Source of the DNA: Dictyobacter formicarum
GTDB taxonomy: Bacteria > Chloroflexota > Ktedonobacteria > Ktedonobacterales > Ktedonobacteraceae
Length of the DNA: 64,000 nucleotides
Reading direction: 5' to 3'
NCBI RefSeq assembly: GCF_016587435.1
Contig: NZ_BNJJ01000021.1
Coordinates: forward strand, 90,776 to 154,775
Positions 1-8,742 of the stretch are shown here, piece by piece; the first letter of the stretch is position 1, and each line of letters starts with the position of its first letter. A program made the position numbers and the translations under genes. The notes under the pieces were generated by a model. That model worked only from the letters and a program-made list of their open reading frames with translations, ran no database searches and was not told the DNA's origin.

Positions 1-154
1 CAGGAAGCGGCAACAATAGGCGGAAATTCTCTGCCAGGCGTTCCTCCTGCACCAGTTCAATACCCGATGGCAGGTGTGAGAACCGCACAATGCGCCCATT
101 GGCTCGCTCAATCTCTATATGCACTTTGCCATTATCCAGTACGATATTATGCAT
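1..154 (-). CDS. Partial protein start, possibly a carbohydrate-active enzyme
   Basis: Only the first 51 codons are inside the window. The start is an ATG with an AAAGG-type ribosome site 7 bases upstream. The visible N-terminus alternates hydrophobic and charged residues (MHNIVLDNGKVHIEIERANG) and reaches AENFRLLLPLP, which resembles the beta-sandwich beginning of some secreted or cytoplasmic glycosidases and mutarotase-like proteins. It starts 21 bases after the stop of the Gfo/Idh gene, so it is the downstream member of the same operon. The family cannot be fixed from this fragment. Confidence 0.6.
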   Translation of the reverse strand, partial: MHNIVLDNGKVHIEIERANGRIVRFSHLPSGIELVQEERLAENFRLLLPLP

Positions 155-175
155 GTATCTACCTTTCTGACTATG

Positions 176-1183
176 CTATACCTGGCCGTCATTCCTCTCC
201 CATGTAAGATTGATAGTCGTCCCCTTTTGCAATGCCTCCTCGGTTGCCTCAAGGAGCATTTGTGCGTCCACTGCGTCGCGCATAGTTGAGAGGGGGTCCT
301 CGCCATTGAGAATACAACGTTGAATAAAGTAATCCATCTCGTGCATGAAGCTCTCTTCATATGCGAGATAGCGCCAGGATAGTCCGGCACGCGGCGTCAT
401 CACGACGTTATCACGCCAGCTATAGACACTCCCCCCCTCGGTACCCAAAATCTTGTAGGTTACAGTCCAAGGTTCGCTCGTCTGGTCGTCGGCAGCAAAT
501 CCGGCAAATAGGTTGATCAGTGCGCCCCCCGGCATCTTCAGCAACAAGGCTACCTGATCCTCGCGATCCAGTTTCTCCTGCGGAGATCGTGTCTCACTAG
601 CCAAAGCGGTCACACACGTTGGTCTACCGAGGAGATAGAGTAACGAGTAGAAATGATGGGTAATGATCTGACGTAAAACTCCCGGATACTTTGCCGCTAC
701 CTCGGGGGGATGGTGCAGCGTATAGATGATCCAGGCGCTCACCACTTTCCCAAATGTATGTGAGATAATCAGCTGTCGGGCGCGCCTCAACTCTGGAGCA
801 TAAATATAGTTATGCGCCGGCATACACACCTTTCCGCTGGCCCGTGCTTTGCGCTCCAGATACTGCACATCCTCGAGTGTAGACGCCACTGGCTTCTCAA
901 CCAGCACATGTTTTTGAGCATCCAGCGCCCGCACAACATATTCCCGATGAAATTCCAGCGGCGAGAGCACCGCAACAGCCTGCACCTCAGCATCATCAAG
1001 TAACTCATCTATGTCCCCATAAACTCGGCCCCCATACTTCTGAGCAAAAGACTGCGCCTGCTCCGTCCTCACATCGTATACTCCAACCAGATGAGCACCT
1101 TCATTCTGCGCCACTGCATTTGCATGCAAATGGGCAACTGTACCCGCCCCAACAAAAGCAATACCAATGGCCTCAGCCATCAT
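176..1183 (-). CDS. Gfo/Idh/MocA family NAD(P)-dependent sugar dehydrogenase
   Basis: 335 residues. The N-terminal Rossmann fold carries IGIAFVGAGTVAHLH with its dinucleotide glycine motif, and residues near 95 show the EKP signature (VLVEKPVAST) of the Gfo/Idh/MocA family, which oxidises sugars or sugar derivatives with NAD(P). The C-terminal half is the usual alpha/beta substrate domain. The reading frame is open about 70 codons further upstream, but two adjacent ATGs follow a strong AAGGAGGAG site, so the start is placed there. It lies 49 bases after the enolase-superfamily gene in a catabolic operon and probably carries out one oxidation in that pathway. The exact substrate is unknown. 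Confidence 0.88.
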   Translation of the reverse strand: MMAEAIGIAFVGAGTVAHLHANAVAQNEGAHLVGVYDVRTEQAQSFAQKYGGRVYGDIDELLDDAEVQAVAVLSPLEFHREYVVRALDAQKHVLVEKPVASTLEDVQYLERKARASGKVCMPAHNYIYAPELRRARQLIISHTFGKVVSAWIIYTLHHPPEVAAKYPGVLRQIITHHFYSLLYLLGRPTCVTALASETRSPQEKLDREDQVALLLKMPGGALINLFAGFAADDQTSEPWTVTYKILGTEGGSVYSWRDNVVMTPRAGLSWRYLAYEESFMHEMDYFIQRCILNGEDPLSTMRDAVDAQMLLEATEEALQKGTTINLTWERNDGQV

Positions 1184-1232
1184 TAGTCTCCTCCTTACAC
1201 ACAATAAATAATGGTGATTCCCCTTCCTCCCC

Positions 1233-2330
1233 TCACGAGACGCGCCAGCGCTCCACACTGTCACTTCGCATGCGTGTAGAAGCTCCGGGCCTATCTGGTA
1301 CCTTAATATGACCTCGTTCCACAACCACCGGATCCTCAAACAGATCAAGTATCCAAGGAATATATTCAAGCATAGGGGCATTCGGAGTAGCAGCAACCAG
1401 GTGTTGCTGAATCTGCATCATATCTCCCACGTGAGGCACAACTGGCACATTAAAACAGGCGGCCAGATTTGCAATGCGCACCCATTCAGTAATTCCACCT
1501 ACACGTGTTACATCAGCTTGCACAACCTCTACTGCGCCTGTGGTAATATAATCGCGGAAGCTATAGCGGTGATAGAGATTTTCTCCCAAAGCAATCGGCG
1601 TGACCAACTCACGTGCCAGCCGCGCGTGACCTGCAATATCATCGGGATGCAGCGGCTCTTCTAACCAGTGAATATGGAATTCCTCCAGGCGTTTGCCCCA
1701 TAAACACGCAGTATTCACATCCCAGACCATATTCGCATCGACCATCAACAGGATGTCATCGCCGATAGCCTCGCGCACTGCCTTCACGCGCCGATAATCA
1801 TCCCAGGGATCAGCGCTACCGATCTTGATCTTTACTCCCGGCCAGCCTTGCTCCACAAAGCGGCGGGTGTCTGTAACCAGTTCATCCAGCGTCCAATTGA
1901 GCCAGCCCCCATCCGTATTATAGGTCTTAATCGCTTGTGGCTTATCACCACCTAGCAACTTCCAGAGAGGCACGCCAGCCGCCTGCGCCATAATATCCCA
2001 CAGCGCGATATCCACAGCAGAAAGGGCCATCTGCGTAACACCGGCCCGCCCTATCCAATGCAGGCGACCCCACTGAAGCTCTTCCCATATGCGCTTGACT
2101 TCAAAAGGATCGCGACCCAATAGCTTCGGCGCATAGTACTGGTCAATCACCTGCTTGATCAGTTCCTCGCCATTTCCCTCCAGACCAGTGTAGCCCGTTC
2201 CTATCAAGCCTTCATCCGTTGTAATCCAGCATCCAGGGGTGCTCCAGTGCGTAAACATATGCGTGGAGTCACCAATATCGCGCCGAATCGGCGTCCGTAT
2301 GATAAAGCTCTCTACCTTTGTGATTTTCAT
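1233..2330 (-). CDS. Enolase-superfamily sugar-acid dehydratase (mandelate racemase/muconate lactonizing type)
   Basis: 366 residues, normal family length. The barrel shows the KxK base (K167, K169 in VKIKIG), metal ligands D198 (VDAN), E224 (LEEP) and E250 (GEN), and the general base H300 (VPHVGD). This is the mandelate-racemase subgroup layout, whose members mostly dehydrate sugar acids such as fuconate, rhamnonate, galactonate or galactarate to 2-keto-3-deoxy acids. The ATG was chosen over one 12 bases upstream because GGAG sits 6 bases before it. A neighbouring COG3618 lactonase fits a lactone to acid to keto-deoxy-acid route. The substrate is inferred, not proven. Confidence 0.88.
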   Translation of the reverse strand: MKITKVESFIIRTPIRRDIGDSTHMFTHWSTPGCWITTDEGLIGTGYTGLEGNGEELIKQVIDQYYAPKLLGRDPFEVKRIWEELQWGRLHWIGRAGVTQMALSAVDIALWDIMAQAAGVPLWKLLGGDKPQAIKTYNTDGGWLNWTLDELVTDTRRFVEQGWPGVKIKIGSADPWDDYRRVKAVREAIGDDILLMVDANMVWDVNTACLWGKRLEEFHIHWLEEPLHPDDIAGHARLARELVTPIALGENLYHRYSFRDYITTGAVEVVQADVTRVGGITEWVRIANLAACFNVPVVPHVGDMMQIQQHLVAATPNAPMLEYIPWILDLFEDPVVVERGHIKVPDRPGASTRMRSDSVERWRVS

Positions 2331-2371
2331 TCCTGTCTCCAATCCTATAAGTGAGCATTCATCCTCTGCTA

Positions 2372-3241
2372 TTACCGGAAAGAAGCCGCGACAAGAGATT
2401 TGACAAAGAAACGCTGCAAGAATAACAAAAGCAAGAGCGGTGGTATCACCGAAAGTAGCGAACCTACCATAAGTTCATCGTAAGGCTGCGAATAGGAGCC
2501 AATGATCGACGCCAGAGATACCGGTAGTGTGAACATATCCGAGCTACGCAGCATGATAATGGGCCAATATAGAGAACCCCAGCTCCCTGCAAAAAGGAAG
2601 ACCGACAATGCAGCGATATACGGTAAGAGATTGGGAAAGGCTATCTGAAAGAAAATACGCACTTCGTTCGCTCCATCCATACGAGCAGATTCCAGGATCT
2701 CATCCGGAATCGCCTGTTGAATACTTGTGCGCATCAGAAAAACTCCAAACGCCGGCACCAGTCCCGGGATGATAATACCTTGATAGGTATTTACCCACCC
2801 CAGCTTGAGCATGATCACAAACAGAGGGATCGCTGTAATCTGCCCCGGCACCGCCATGGTAGCAAGCAAGATATAGAAGAGCGCATTCTTGAAGCGAAAA
2901 CGATATTTTGCAAATGCAAAGCCTGCCAAGGAGCAGAAGAAGAGCGCTCCCGCCAGGCTAACCCCAGTAACAATGACTGAGTTGAGGAAGGCACGCCAGA
3001 CAGAAATCTGCGCTTCAAGTTTTTTCAGATTGTCTAGCATGTATGGCCCCGGTAGAAAGCGCGGTGGAAAGGAGAAAATAGTGTCTGTATGCCAGCTTCC
3101 CCAAACAATGGTCCACCACAGCGGTATGACGAAAATCAATGCCGCCGCCGTTACGATCAACAGAATTACCCATTGCGGCCAGTGGGAGAGTGTTCGTTTC
3201 AAACTACCAACATGGCTTGTTGGTAATGGAGCCTGCTTCAT
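2372..3241 (-). CDS. Carbohydrate ABC transporter permease (MalG type)
   Basis: 289 residues with six predicted membrane segments and the inner-membrane-permease EAA-like loop (ESARMDGANEVRIFFQIAFP) that docks on the ATPase. It forms the channel with the preceding permease for the sugar delivered by the binding protein. Its ATG overlaps the upstream stop by four bases (ATGA), so translation is probably coupled. No ATPase gene is present in this cluster; such CUT1 systems often use a shared MsmK/MalK-type ATPase encoded elsewhere. Confidence 0.92.
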   Translation of the reverse strand: MKQAPLPTSHVGSLKRTLSHWPQWVILLIVTAAALIFVIPLWWTIVWGSWHTDTIFSFPPRFLPGPYMLDNLKKLEAQISVWRAFLNSVIVTGVSLAGALFFCSLAGFAFAKYRFRFKNALFYILLATMAVPGQITAIPLFVIMLKLGWVNTYQGIIIPGLVPAFGVFLMRTSIQQAIPDEILESARMDGANEVRIFFQIAFPNLLPYIAALSVFLFAGSWGSLYWPIIMLRSSDMFTLPVSLASIIGSYSQPYDELMVGSLLSVIPPLLLLLFLQRFFVKSLVAASFR

Positions 3242-4212
3242 TCTATCCAATCCCTCCGTTGAGCTAAAGCAAATTGAGCGACACTGACCGCAATGATCAA
3301 GATCGACAGTAACCAGCCAAGAGCGGCGGCCGATCCCAAATCAAAATTCAGAAAGCCTAGTTTGTAGAGTTCGAGGACGGGCGTTGTCGCGGAATTCAAT
3401 GGTCCACCACTACTACTACTGAATAGCAGGAGCGGTTCTTCGAAGATGTTCATGGTACCCATTGTGTTGATGATGATTACAAAGAGCAACACTGGGCGCA
3501 ACAGCGGCAGGGTAATATACCGGACGCGCTGCCAGAAGGTAACCCCATCCAGAATGGCGGCCTCGTAATATTCATCCGGAATACCTTGCAATCCTGCCAT
3601 CAGCATCACAACCCAGTAGCCAATCCAACGCCATCCTCCCGCAAGAATAACCGCCGGCTTTGACCATTCAGGGGACTGCAACCAGGAAATGTGTATATTG
3701 ACAGTCGATAGAATATGATCCATCACACCGTTTGTTCCCAGGATAATCGAAAAGAGAATGGCGACAGTAACTCCAGAGACAATGTTCGGCATGAAAAAGG
3801 CAATCCGAAAGATGCCACTCCAACGCCTCATAGAACGTATATCCAGGAACAGGGCTAGGGCAAGAGCAATGACAATCTGGAAGACATTGTTGACAATGAC
3901 GTACCAGATAACATTGGCAAAAGCCTGCCGCACCGCCGGTAACCCCAGTACGTAGAGGTAGTTTGATGTCCCTACCCAGACGGTCTTCGTTGCGCTCCAA
4001 TGTTGAAAACTCAGAATAAGTGACCAGGTGGCTGGAAAGACCCAGAAACCCAGGAATAGGATGAAAAAAGGCGCGATAAAGAAATACGGCACGCCTTTCG
4101 GGCCCAGAAGTATTTGCCACCAGGATGTGTGTGCTCTCACGCTGCGCTTACCAGGTGGCGGTGAGAAGTCCCCTACCTGGGTCGTGTGAAATACTTGATC
4201 AGATTTGGCCAT
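3238..4212 (-). CDS. Carbohydrate ABC transporter permease (MalF type)
   Basis: 324 residues. After a roughly 40-residue cytoplasmic N-terminus there are six membrane segments and the EAA loop (YEAAILDGVTFWQRVRYITL). It is the partner of the MalG-type permease that follows with a 4-base overlap. The ATG at the end of the LELH-encoding stretch was preferred because GGAG lies 6 bases upstream. It sits 125 bases after the binding-protein gene in the same direction. Confidence 0.92.
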   Translation of the reverse strand: MAKSDQVFHTTQVGDFSPPPGKRSVRAHTSWWQILLGPKGVPYFFIAPFFILFLGFWVFPATWSLILSFQHWSATKTVWVGTSNYLYVLGLPAVRQAFANVIWYVIVNNVFQIVIALALALFLDIRSMRRWSGIFRIAFFMPNIVSGVTVAILFSIILGTNGVMDHILSTVNIHISWLQSPEWSKPAVILAGGWRWIGYWVVMLMAGLQGIPDEYYEAAILDGVTFWQRVRYITLPLLRPVLLFVIIINTMGTMNIFEEPLLLFSSSSGGPLNSATTPVLELYKLGFLNFDLGSAAALGWLLSILIIAVSVAQFALAQRRDWIE

Positions 4213-4337
4213 ATGCAACTCCAGTTCAGATAATACGCACATGGTATTACTCTATTTGCATACCCATATATTGATTTGTTTCTAGCATGCCAGGTAACTT
4301 GCTGACCACGACTGGCGCCAAAGATAGCATTCTGACG

Positions 4338-5708
4338 CTACTTGGTTCCCTTCGAGGCCTGCAATTGGCGGATAGAGTCGGCTGCGTTCTTTAGGGTTGC
4401 TTGAATCGGCGCATTCTGTTTAAGAATTTTGAAGAGTGCATTTGAGACTGCCTCGGTCGCGTTGGAGAAGAAGACACTGGTACGATACCAGGGAAGAATG
4501 CTCTCTTCACGTGCGGCATTCAAATACACTTGATAAGTCTTTTGACTATCCAAAACGGGGGAAACTGCGTTTGTCATGGCGTCAATGCCCGGGGTATAGG
4601 AGACGAACGCCCCTGAGAAGGTTTGCATGTGCGCAACCGTCGCATCCTTTGTAAGCTTCAGAAACTTTGCGACTTCGATGGCTATGTTCCTCTGATCTTC
4701 GGGAATACTACTGGGGATGGTCAGGCAAACTCCATCAGCGGCGGTGGCGCGCTTCCCTCCAGGTTTCACCGCTGGCAGCTTTGTTACCTTCAATTTCCCT
4801 TTCAGATCAGGTGCGTTATCCAATACCGTGAAGTCCTGCCAGTTGGGGTAGAACATCATTGCCAGTTGAGCGTTCTTGTATGCCTGCCATTGCTGTGGCA
4901 CCTGCTCATAATGTGTAGTAAGACCAGAATTCCAGATTTTCTTTGAGATATTTGCTACCTCTACATGGTAATCTGAGTCAAAGATAACGTTTCCGTCTTT
5001 ATCAAAATAGCCGGTTGAGTCTTGTAAGATGAGATTATTAAATACATCTCCTGGCAACTCGTTGAATAAACCTGCACCAATCTTCCGCTTTAAGGTCTGG
5101 CCTACAGTAATCAGGTCGTCATAGCTTTTAATCGCATCAGCAACCTGGTTAGGATCAGTGGGAAGCCCAGCTTTTTGCATCAGGTCTTCACGATACCCTA
5201 ACAGCATGACACCTGTGTCATCAGGCACCTGATAAATTTTCCCATTAATTTGCGTGCCTTGCCACACAGCGGGAAGGATGTCGTTCTGATAAGAACCTAC
5301 CTGTTCAGTGAGATCAACAATGCTGCCCGTGTTGGCAAAGGCACGGTAATAAGGCATTCCTGTGCGAATAATTGAGGGCAGACCTTGAGGAAGCCCAGCC
5401 CCTAGCGCGGTGAGAGCTTTCTGATGAAGTTGATCATAAGGCAGAGCAGTCCATTTAAATATGACATTAGGGAACTTTTTTGCCAGGCCTGCTTTTTGGG
5501 CAACCTCTTTCCACTGTGTTTCCGTCTCCCATACCCACATCTCAATCGTGACTTTTCCAGTAGAAGATGATGAGCTACTACCACAGCCCTGCAGCAGTGG
5601 AAGCGATCCCAGCGCTACCGCCCCTAGAGAGGCTCCAACAAAGGTTCGACGGGTCATTTTTTGGGTTTTGTCATGAAATGTGCCAGTTGTGAGATCTTCA
5701 ATGCTCAT
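4338..5708 (-). CDS. Extracellular sugar-binding lipoprotein of ABC transporter
   Basis: 456 residues. The N-terminus holds a twin-arginine type signal (MTRRTFVGASLGAVALG) ending in a lipobox LLQGC, with C42 as the lipidated residue, followed by a serine-rich linker. The mature part (TIEMWVWETETQWKE onwards) is a family 1 solute-binding protein. It would be anchored outside the membrane and hand sugar to the two permeases downstream. AGGAG lies 6 bases before the first ATG. The Tat-plus-lipobox combination is common for solute-binding proteins of Ktedonobacteria and Actinobacteria. Confidence 0.93.
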   Translation of the reverse strand: MSIEDLTTGTFHDKTQKMTRRTFVGASLGAVALGSLPLLQGCGSSSSSSTGKVTIEMWVWETETQWKEVAQKAGLAKKFPNVIFKWTALPYDQLHQKALTALGAGLPQGLPSIIRTGMPYYRAFANTGSIVDLTEQVGSYQNDILPAVWQGTQINGKIYQVPDDTGVMLLGYREDLMQKAGLPTDPNQVADAIKSYDDLITVGQTLKRKIGAGLFNELPGDVFNNLILQDSTGYFDKDGNVIFDSDYHVEVANISKKIWNSGLTTHYEQVPQQWQAYKNAQLAMMFYPNWQDFTVLDNAPDLKGKLKVTKLPAVKPGGKRATAADGVCLTIPSSIPEDQRNIAIEVAKFLKLTKDATVAHMQTFSGAFVSYTPGIDAMTNAVSPVLDSQKTYQVYLNAAREESILPWYRTSVFFSNATEAVSNALFKILKQNAPIQATLKNAADSIRQLQASKGTK

Positions 5709-5869
5709 GCTATTCTCCTGTTCCTTCAGAATAAGATAAAGCCATCACTTAAAAAGAGAGGCTCACCAGCACTGGTTATCTATCCCCAACTCGGATGATT
5801 GGCGACACAATCTTACCTTCAATCTTTTCCCAGATGAGATGAAAACAGCATTCATGTCGCAATTCCTGC

Positions 5870-6700
5870 TCAGACACCATAAAAACGAGCGGCATTCGCC
5901 CCCCAGAACGCATTGCGCTCCTCTTCTTTGAGTTGCGAGGTTAAAAGCTCTGCAAGCGTTACTACCTCCTCATATGTGGCGCACTGCAAGCAGACCGGCC
6001 AATCACTGCCAAACATAACCCTATAGGGCCCAAAGTGTTCGAGTGCATATTCGGCATGGGCTTGAAAATCAGCGATCGACCAGCCTTTCCCCACTTCAGT
6101 AACCATGCCCGAGAGTTTACAGTACGCATGAGGATTCTGAGCAAATTGCTTCATGCAATCCCGCCACTCTTTTTGCAATGTCGTGCCGTAGCGTGGCTTG
6201 GAGAGATGATTGATGACTATATCAAGTTCTGGTACCCGCTCAATAGCGCGCAACGCGTAGGGTAGCTGTTGTGGATAGGTAAGAACCTCGAAGCGTAGAT
6301 GATACTGCGGTAGTCGCCTCATGTGCTCGATAACCTGAGGCTGCATAACCCAATCATCAGCCTGAATATCCTGTAGCATTGGCCTGATAGCTACAAGCTT
6401 CGGATGAGGCGCGATCTTATCGAGTTGCGCGAGCGCTTGTGGACTATCAAGTTGCACCCAACCAGTAACACCGAGGACAGTGCTCCCAGGCTGGGACAAC
6501 AGATGCAGAAGAAATTCAGTCTCCTCGAATGTTTGTGCCGCCTGCACAAGGATTGTTCCTTCTATATCTGCTGACTTAAGGTGAGGCGCCAAATCGTTCG
6601 GCAGGTAGTCGTGCCGCAAAATGCCTGAGTCTGGCATCCAATGATAGTCACCTCGTGCAACCGCCCAAAAGTGATGATGAGCGTCAATGCGTCTTTGCAT
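5870..6700 (-). CDS. COG3618 amidohydrolase, probable sugar-1,4/1,5-lactonase
   Basis: 276 residues. The metal-site start RIDAHHHFW, the middle histidine region (IVINHLSKP) and the late aspartate in FGSDWPVC are the hallmark of the amidohydrolase-2 group that includes L-fuconolactonase and L-rhamnono-lactonase. It would open the lactone made by a sugar dehydrogenase to the acid used by the enolase-superfamily dehydratase in this operon. The start chosen is the ATG directly before QRRIDAHHHFW. A second ATG 60 bases upstream would overlap the GntR gene and add a non-family extension. Confidence 0.85.
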   Translation of the reverse strand: MQRRIDAHHHFWAVARGDYHWMPDSGILRHDYLPNDLAPHLKSADIEGTILVQAAQTFEETEFLLHLLSQPGSTVLGVTGWVQLDSPQALAQLDKIAPHPKLVAIRPMLQDIQADDWVMQPQVIEHMRRLPQYHLRFEVLTYPQQLPYALRAIERVPELDIVINHLSKPRYGTTLQKEWRDCMKQFAQNPHAYCKLSGMVTEVGKGWSIADFQAHAEYALEHFGPYRVMFGSDWPVCLQCATYEEVVTLAELLTSQLKEEERNAFWGANAARFYGV

Positions 6701-6722
6701 AGAAAACTCTTTACTCCTCTCA

Positions 6723-7442
6723 TCAAGATGGCAATAAATGACTGAGCCTGACTTCAGCATGCTGGATATGCTGACTTGCAGCTTCTACTAGAGCCTGTCG
6801 ATCGTTTTTCTGAAGCGCTTCAACAATTGCGCTGTGCTCTAATAGTGCCTGGCTGAAATCAATAATTCCTTCTCCTGCATAGAGACGACCTACATGGAGA
6901 TGGAAATGCAAGTCGCTCCAGGCCCGAATAAGAAAAGAGTTCCGCGAACTTGAGATGAGCAGATAATGGAACTCTCGATCCGCCTGATTAAACTGCTTAA
7001 AATCGCGATAGATCGCGCCATGCTTCATTGATGGCATGATCTCTGCAAGCTCTGTGAGCCGCTTCATGATATCTTGATCTGGTAGAGAAGACTGCAATGC
7101 ATGCAATTCAAGCAACGCACGCACCTCAAAAAGCTGGTGATATTCCCTTTCATTCAGTAACGGAGCGACAATAAAACCACGATTGTTGTCCTGCAACACG
7201 AGCCGCTGCATAGCTGCCCGTGTCAGCGCTTCGCGAACAGGAGTATTGCTCATTTCAAGCTGCGCAGCCAACGCATCAATGTTCAATCGAGAACCAGGAT
7301 CATATTGGCGATCAACTATCGCCTGTACGATAGCTTCGTATGCGAGGTCAGGCAGGCTCCGACTCGGTGGACGTCGCAATAGAGGCGATGCGGTCTTCAA
7401 GGTAGGATTATGCCGTACCTGTGTGCTTTCTTCTTCAGCCAT
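6723..7442 (-). CDS. GntR family transcriptional regulator, FadR/FCD type
   Basis: 239 residues. Residues about 30-95 form a winged helix-turn-helix (LAAQLEMSNTPVREALTRA is the recognition region), and the remaining helical part carries FCD-type metal/ligand histidines (DREFHYLLI, LLEHSAIVEAL). FadR-subfamily regulators respond to sugar acids and related metabolites. It is the first gene of the catabolic operon and ends 22 bases before the lactonase, so it is likely the local repressor, relieved by a pathway intermediate. That role is inference from position. Confidence 0.9.
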   Translation of the reverse strand: MAEEESTQVRHNPTLKTASPLLRRPPSRSLPDLAYEAIVQAIVDRQYDPGSRLNIDALAAQLEMSNTPVREALTRAAMQRLVLQDNNRGFIVAPLLNEREYHQLFEVRALLELHALQSSLPDQDIMKRLTELAEIMPSMKHGAIYRDFKQFNQADREFHYLLISSSRNSFLIRAWSDLHFHLHVGRLYAGEGIIDFSQALLEHSAIVEALQKNDRQALVEAASQHIQHAEVRLSHLLPS

Positions 7443-7462
7443 AGCATCCAGACTCCCCTATC

Positions 7463-7496
7463 TTTCATGTATCATGTATTATATATCATGCACGAT
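7463..7496. promoter_or_regulatory. Possible operator/promoter of the GntR-led operon
   Basis: An AT-rich stretch directly upstream of the GntR gene repeats the element TATCATG twice, separated by an imperfect palindrome (ATCATGTATTATATATCATG). It is the only obvious symmetric site before the operon and could be the FadR-type operator overlapping the promoter. It does not match a textbook FadR consensus closely. Confidence 0.3.
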
Positions 7497-7915
7497 TTTA
7501 TTTGTCAACCTTATATCTCGCACATCTCTCAATGCAGAGAATGCAAATTATGCCCATTCATACTCCCGTATTTGTGAGCAATATGCAAAGGCAGAGAGAA
7601 ACCACATAATCTCTTTAACGCGTCAAGAGTTTCAAGATGAATGACATTTGCAGATGAGGAATGATCACCATGCAAGGGGAAGTGAATTCGCGTCATTGTG
7701 ATTTTGCAGCATATTGTGGCAAAATCGAGCGCGATATATGTTATTTGGAATAGACCTTCTTTCCCACTTTCCCGCGATAGTTTGTGGTACATAAGCCCAA
7801 GGTTCATCCATTTTGGGGATCACGGATGAGCCATGGTGTGAAGGTTCGAACACCACCGCGTTCCATCGGTTGAGACAGAACGCGGCCAATGCATGTCGCG
7901 TAACCACGCGAGTAG
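7497..7915. other. Intergenic region without convincing gene
   Basis: About 420 bases between the divergent-looking promoter of the sugar operon and the end of the PPOX gene. Short open frames on the minus strand have no recognisable start signal or family pattern. I see no RNA gene or strong hairpin. Confidence 0.4.
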
Positions 7916-8425
7916 TTAGAACTGGTGGCGGGTCTGGCTGAGGCCTATGGCGAATGCGAAGACCTTGGTGGGTTTGACGGAGAACACGAGGTTCGAATCT
8001 GTGAGAACTCTTTGTTCGTCTTCATCGTAGAGGTAAAAATAACCGTTGCGTACCTGGTATGGCCAACTTCCATCCCACTTGGTCGCCCACACCGAGGCTA
8101 AACGTTCGAGCACGTCCTGGTCGGTGATCTGCACGGCGTCGCCCTCAACCACCACGGTGAGTCCCTCTCTCTGGTTGCAGCCGGTCGTCAGAATGACGTG
8201 CGCGTTTTCACGCAGGTTGACAGTCTTCTGTGCGGTGTCGGTAGCGGTAAAGTGGATGGCCTCGTCGTGCCACACGGCCACGAGCGGCGTGACGTGAGGG
8301 CGACCGTCGGCCCGCACTGTTGAGAGCCAGAACAGCTCGGCGGTTTCCAGCACCCGACGCGTCTCCTCCCATGGCGTGACCACTCCGTCTGGTCCGCCGT
8401 GTCGTGTTGTGATGGGTTCGTTCAA
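7916..8425 (-). CDS. Pyridoxamine 5'-phosphate oxidase-like (split beta-barrel) flavoprotein
   Basis: 169 residues. The sequence LFWLSTVRADGRPHVTPLVAVW is the classic first strands of the PPOX/F420-dependent split-barrel family, which bind FMN or F420 and reduce small molecules. The frame continues 31 codons upstream, but a TTG preceded by AAAGGAG at 8 bases (TTCTTAGG spacer) gives a start exactly at the conserved domain. It is a stand-alone gene; the MFS gene upstream is over 300 bases away. The cofactor (FMN, heme or F420) cannot be told from the sequence. Confidence 0.8.
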   Translation of the reverse strand: MNEPITTRHGGPDGVVTPWEETRRVLETAELFWLSTVRADGRPHVTPLVAVWHDEAIHFTATDTAQKTVNLRENAHVILTTGCNQREGLTVVVEGDAVQITDQDVLERLASVWATKWDGSWPYQVRNGYFYLYDEDEQRVLTDSNLVFSVKPTKVFAFAIGLSQTRHQF

Positions 8426-8742
8426 CCTAAGAACTCCTTTCAATCGTTCCGTTCCTCTCACAGGAAGCGAGAATATACCAGTCCATTCTCTTTGCACGAA
8501 GGAAAACTGGAAAGGCAAAGAGGAGTATTCCGAATAATATCCTTCACAAGGAGAGCGGCACGATATACTTCACAAAGGGGGTTTAGGTCGAAATAGGAGA
8601 TTTCCTCCCATCTGAGTCGGCTTGTGAGGAGCGTCCGTGGAAAAGTCCCTCACCCCGCGCCGATTTTCTCAAGTTGGCTGGGGTGAGGGTGGCTCGTGGG
8701 CCGGGCGCTTTTGCGTTAAAAGATCTACTGCCAGGATAGGCT
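8426..8742. other. Intergenic region with MFS-gene terminator-like repeat
   Basis: No gene seen. It holds the inverted repeat CCCTCACCCC / GGGGTGAGGG with arms at 8647-8656 and 8680-8689 and a 23-base loop. This lies just beyond the 3' end of the MFS exporter gene and could end its transcript, though no clear U-tract follows. Confidence 0.4.

Noticed and set aside
7825..7860. tRNA-like GGTTCGAAC motif in the intergenic region
   Set aside because: The five bases on each side do not pair to form a T-arm and no acceptor or anticodon arm can be built around it.
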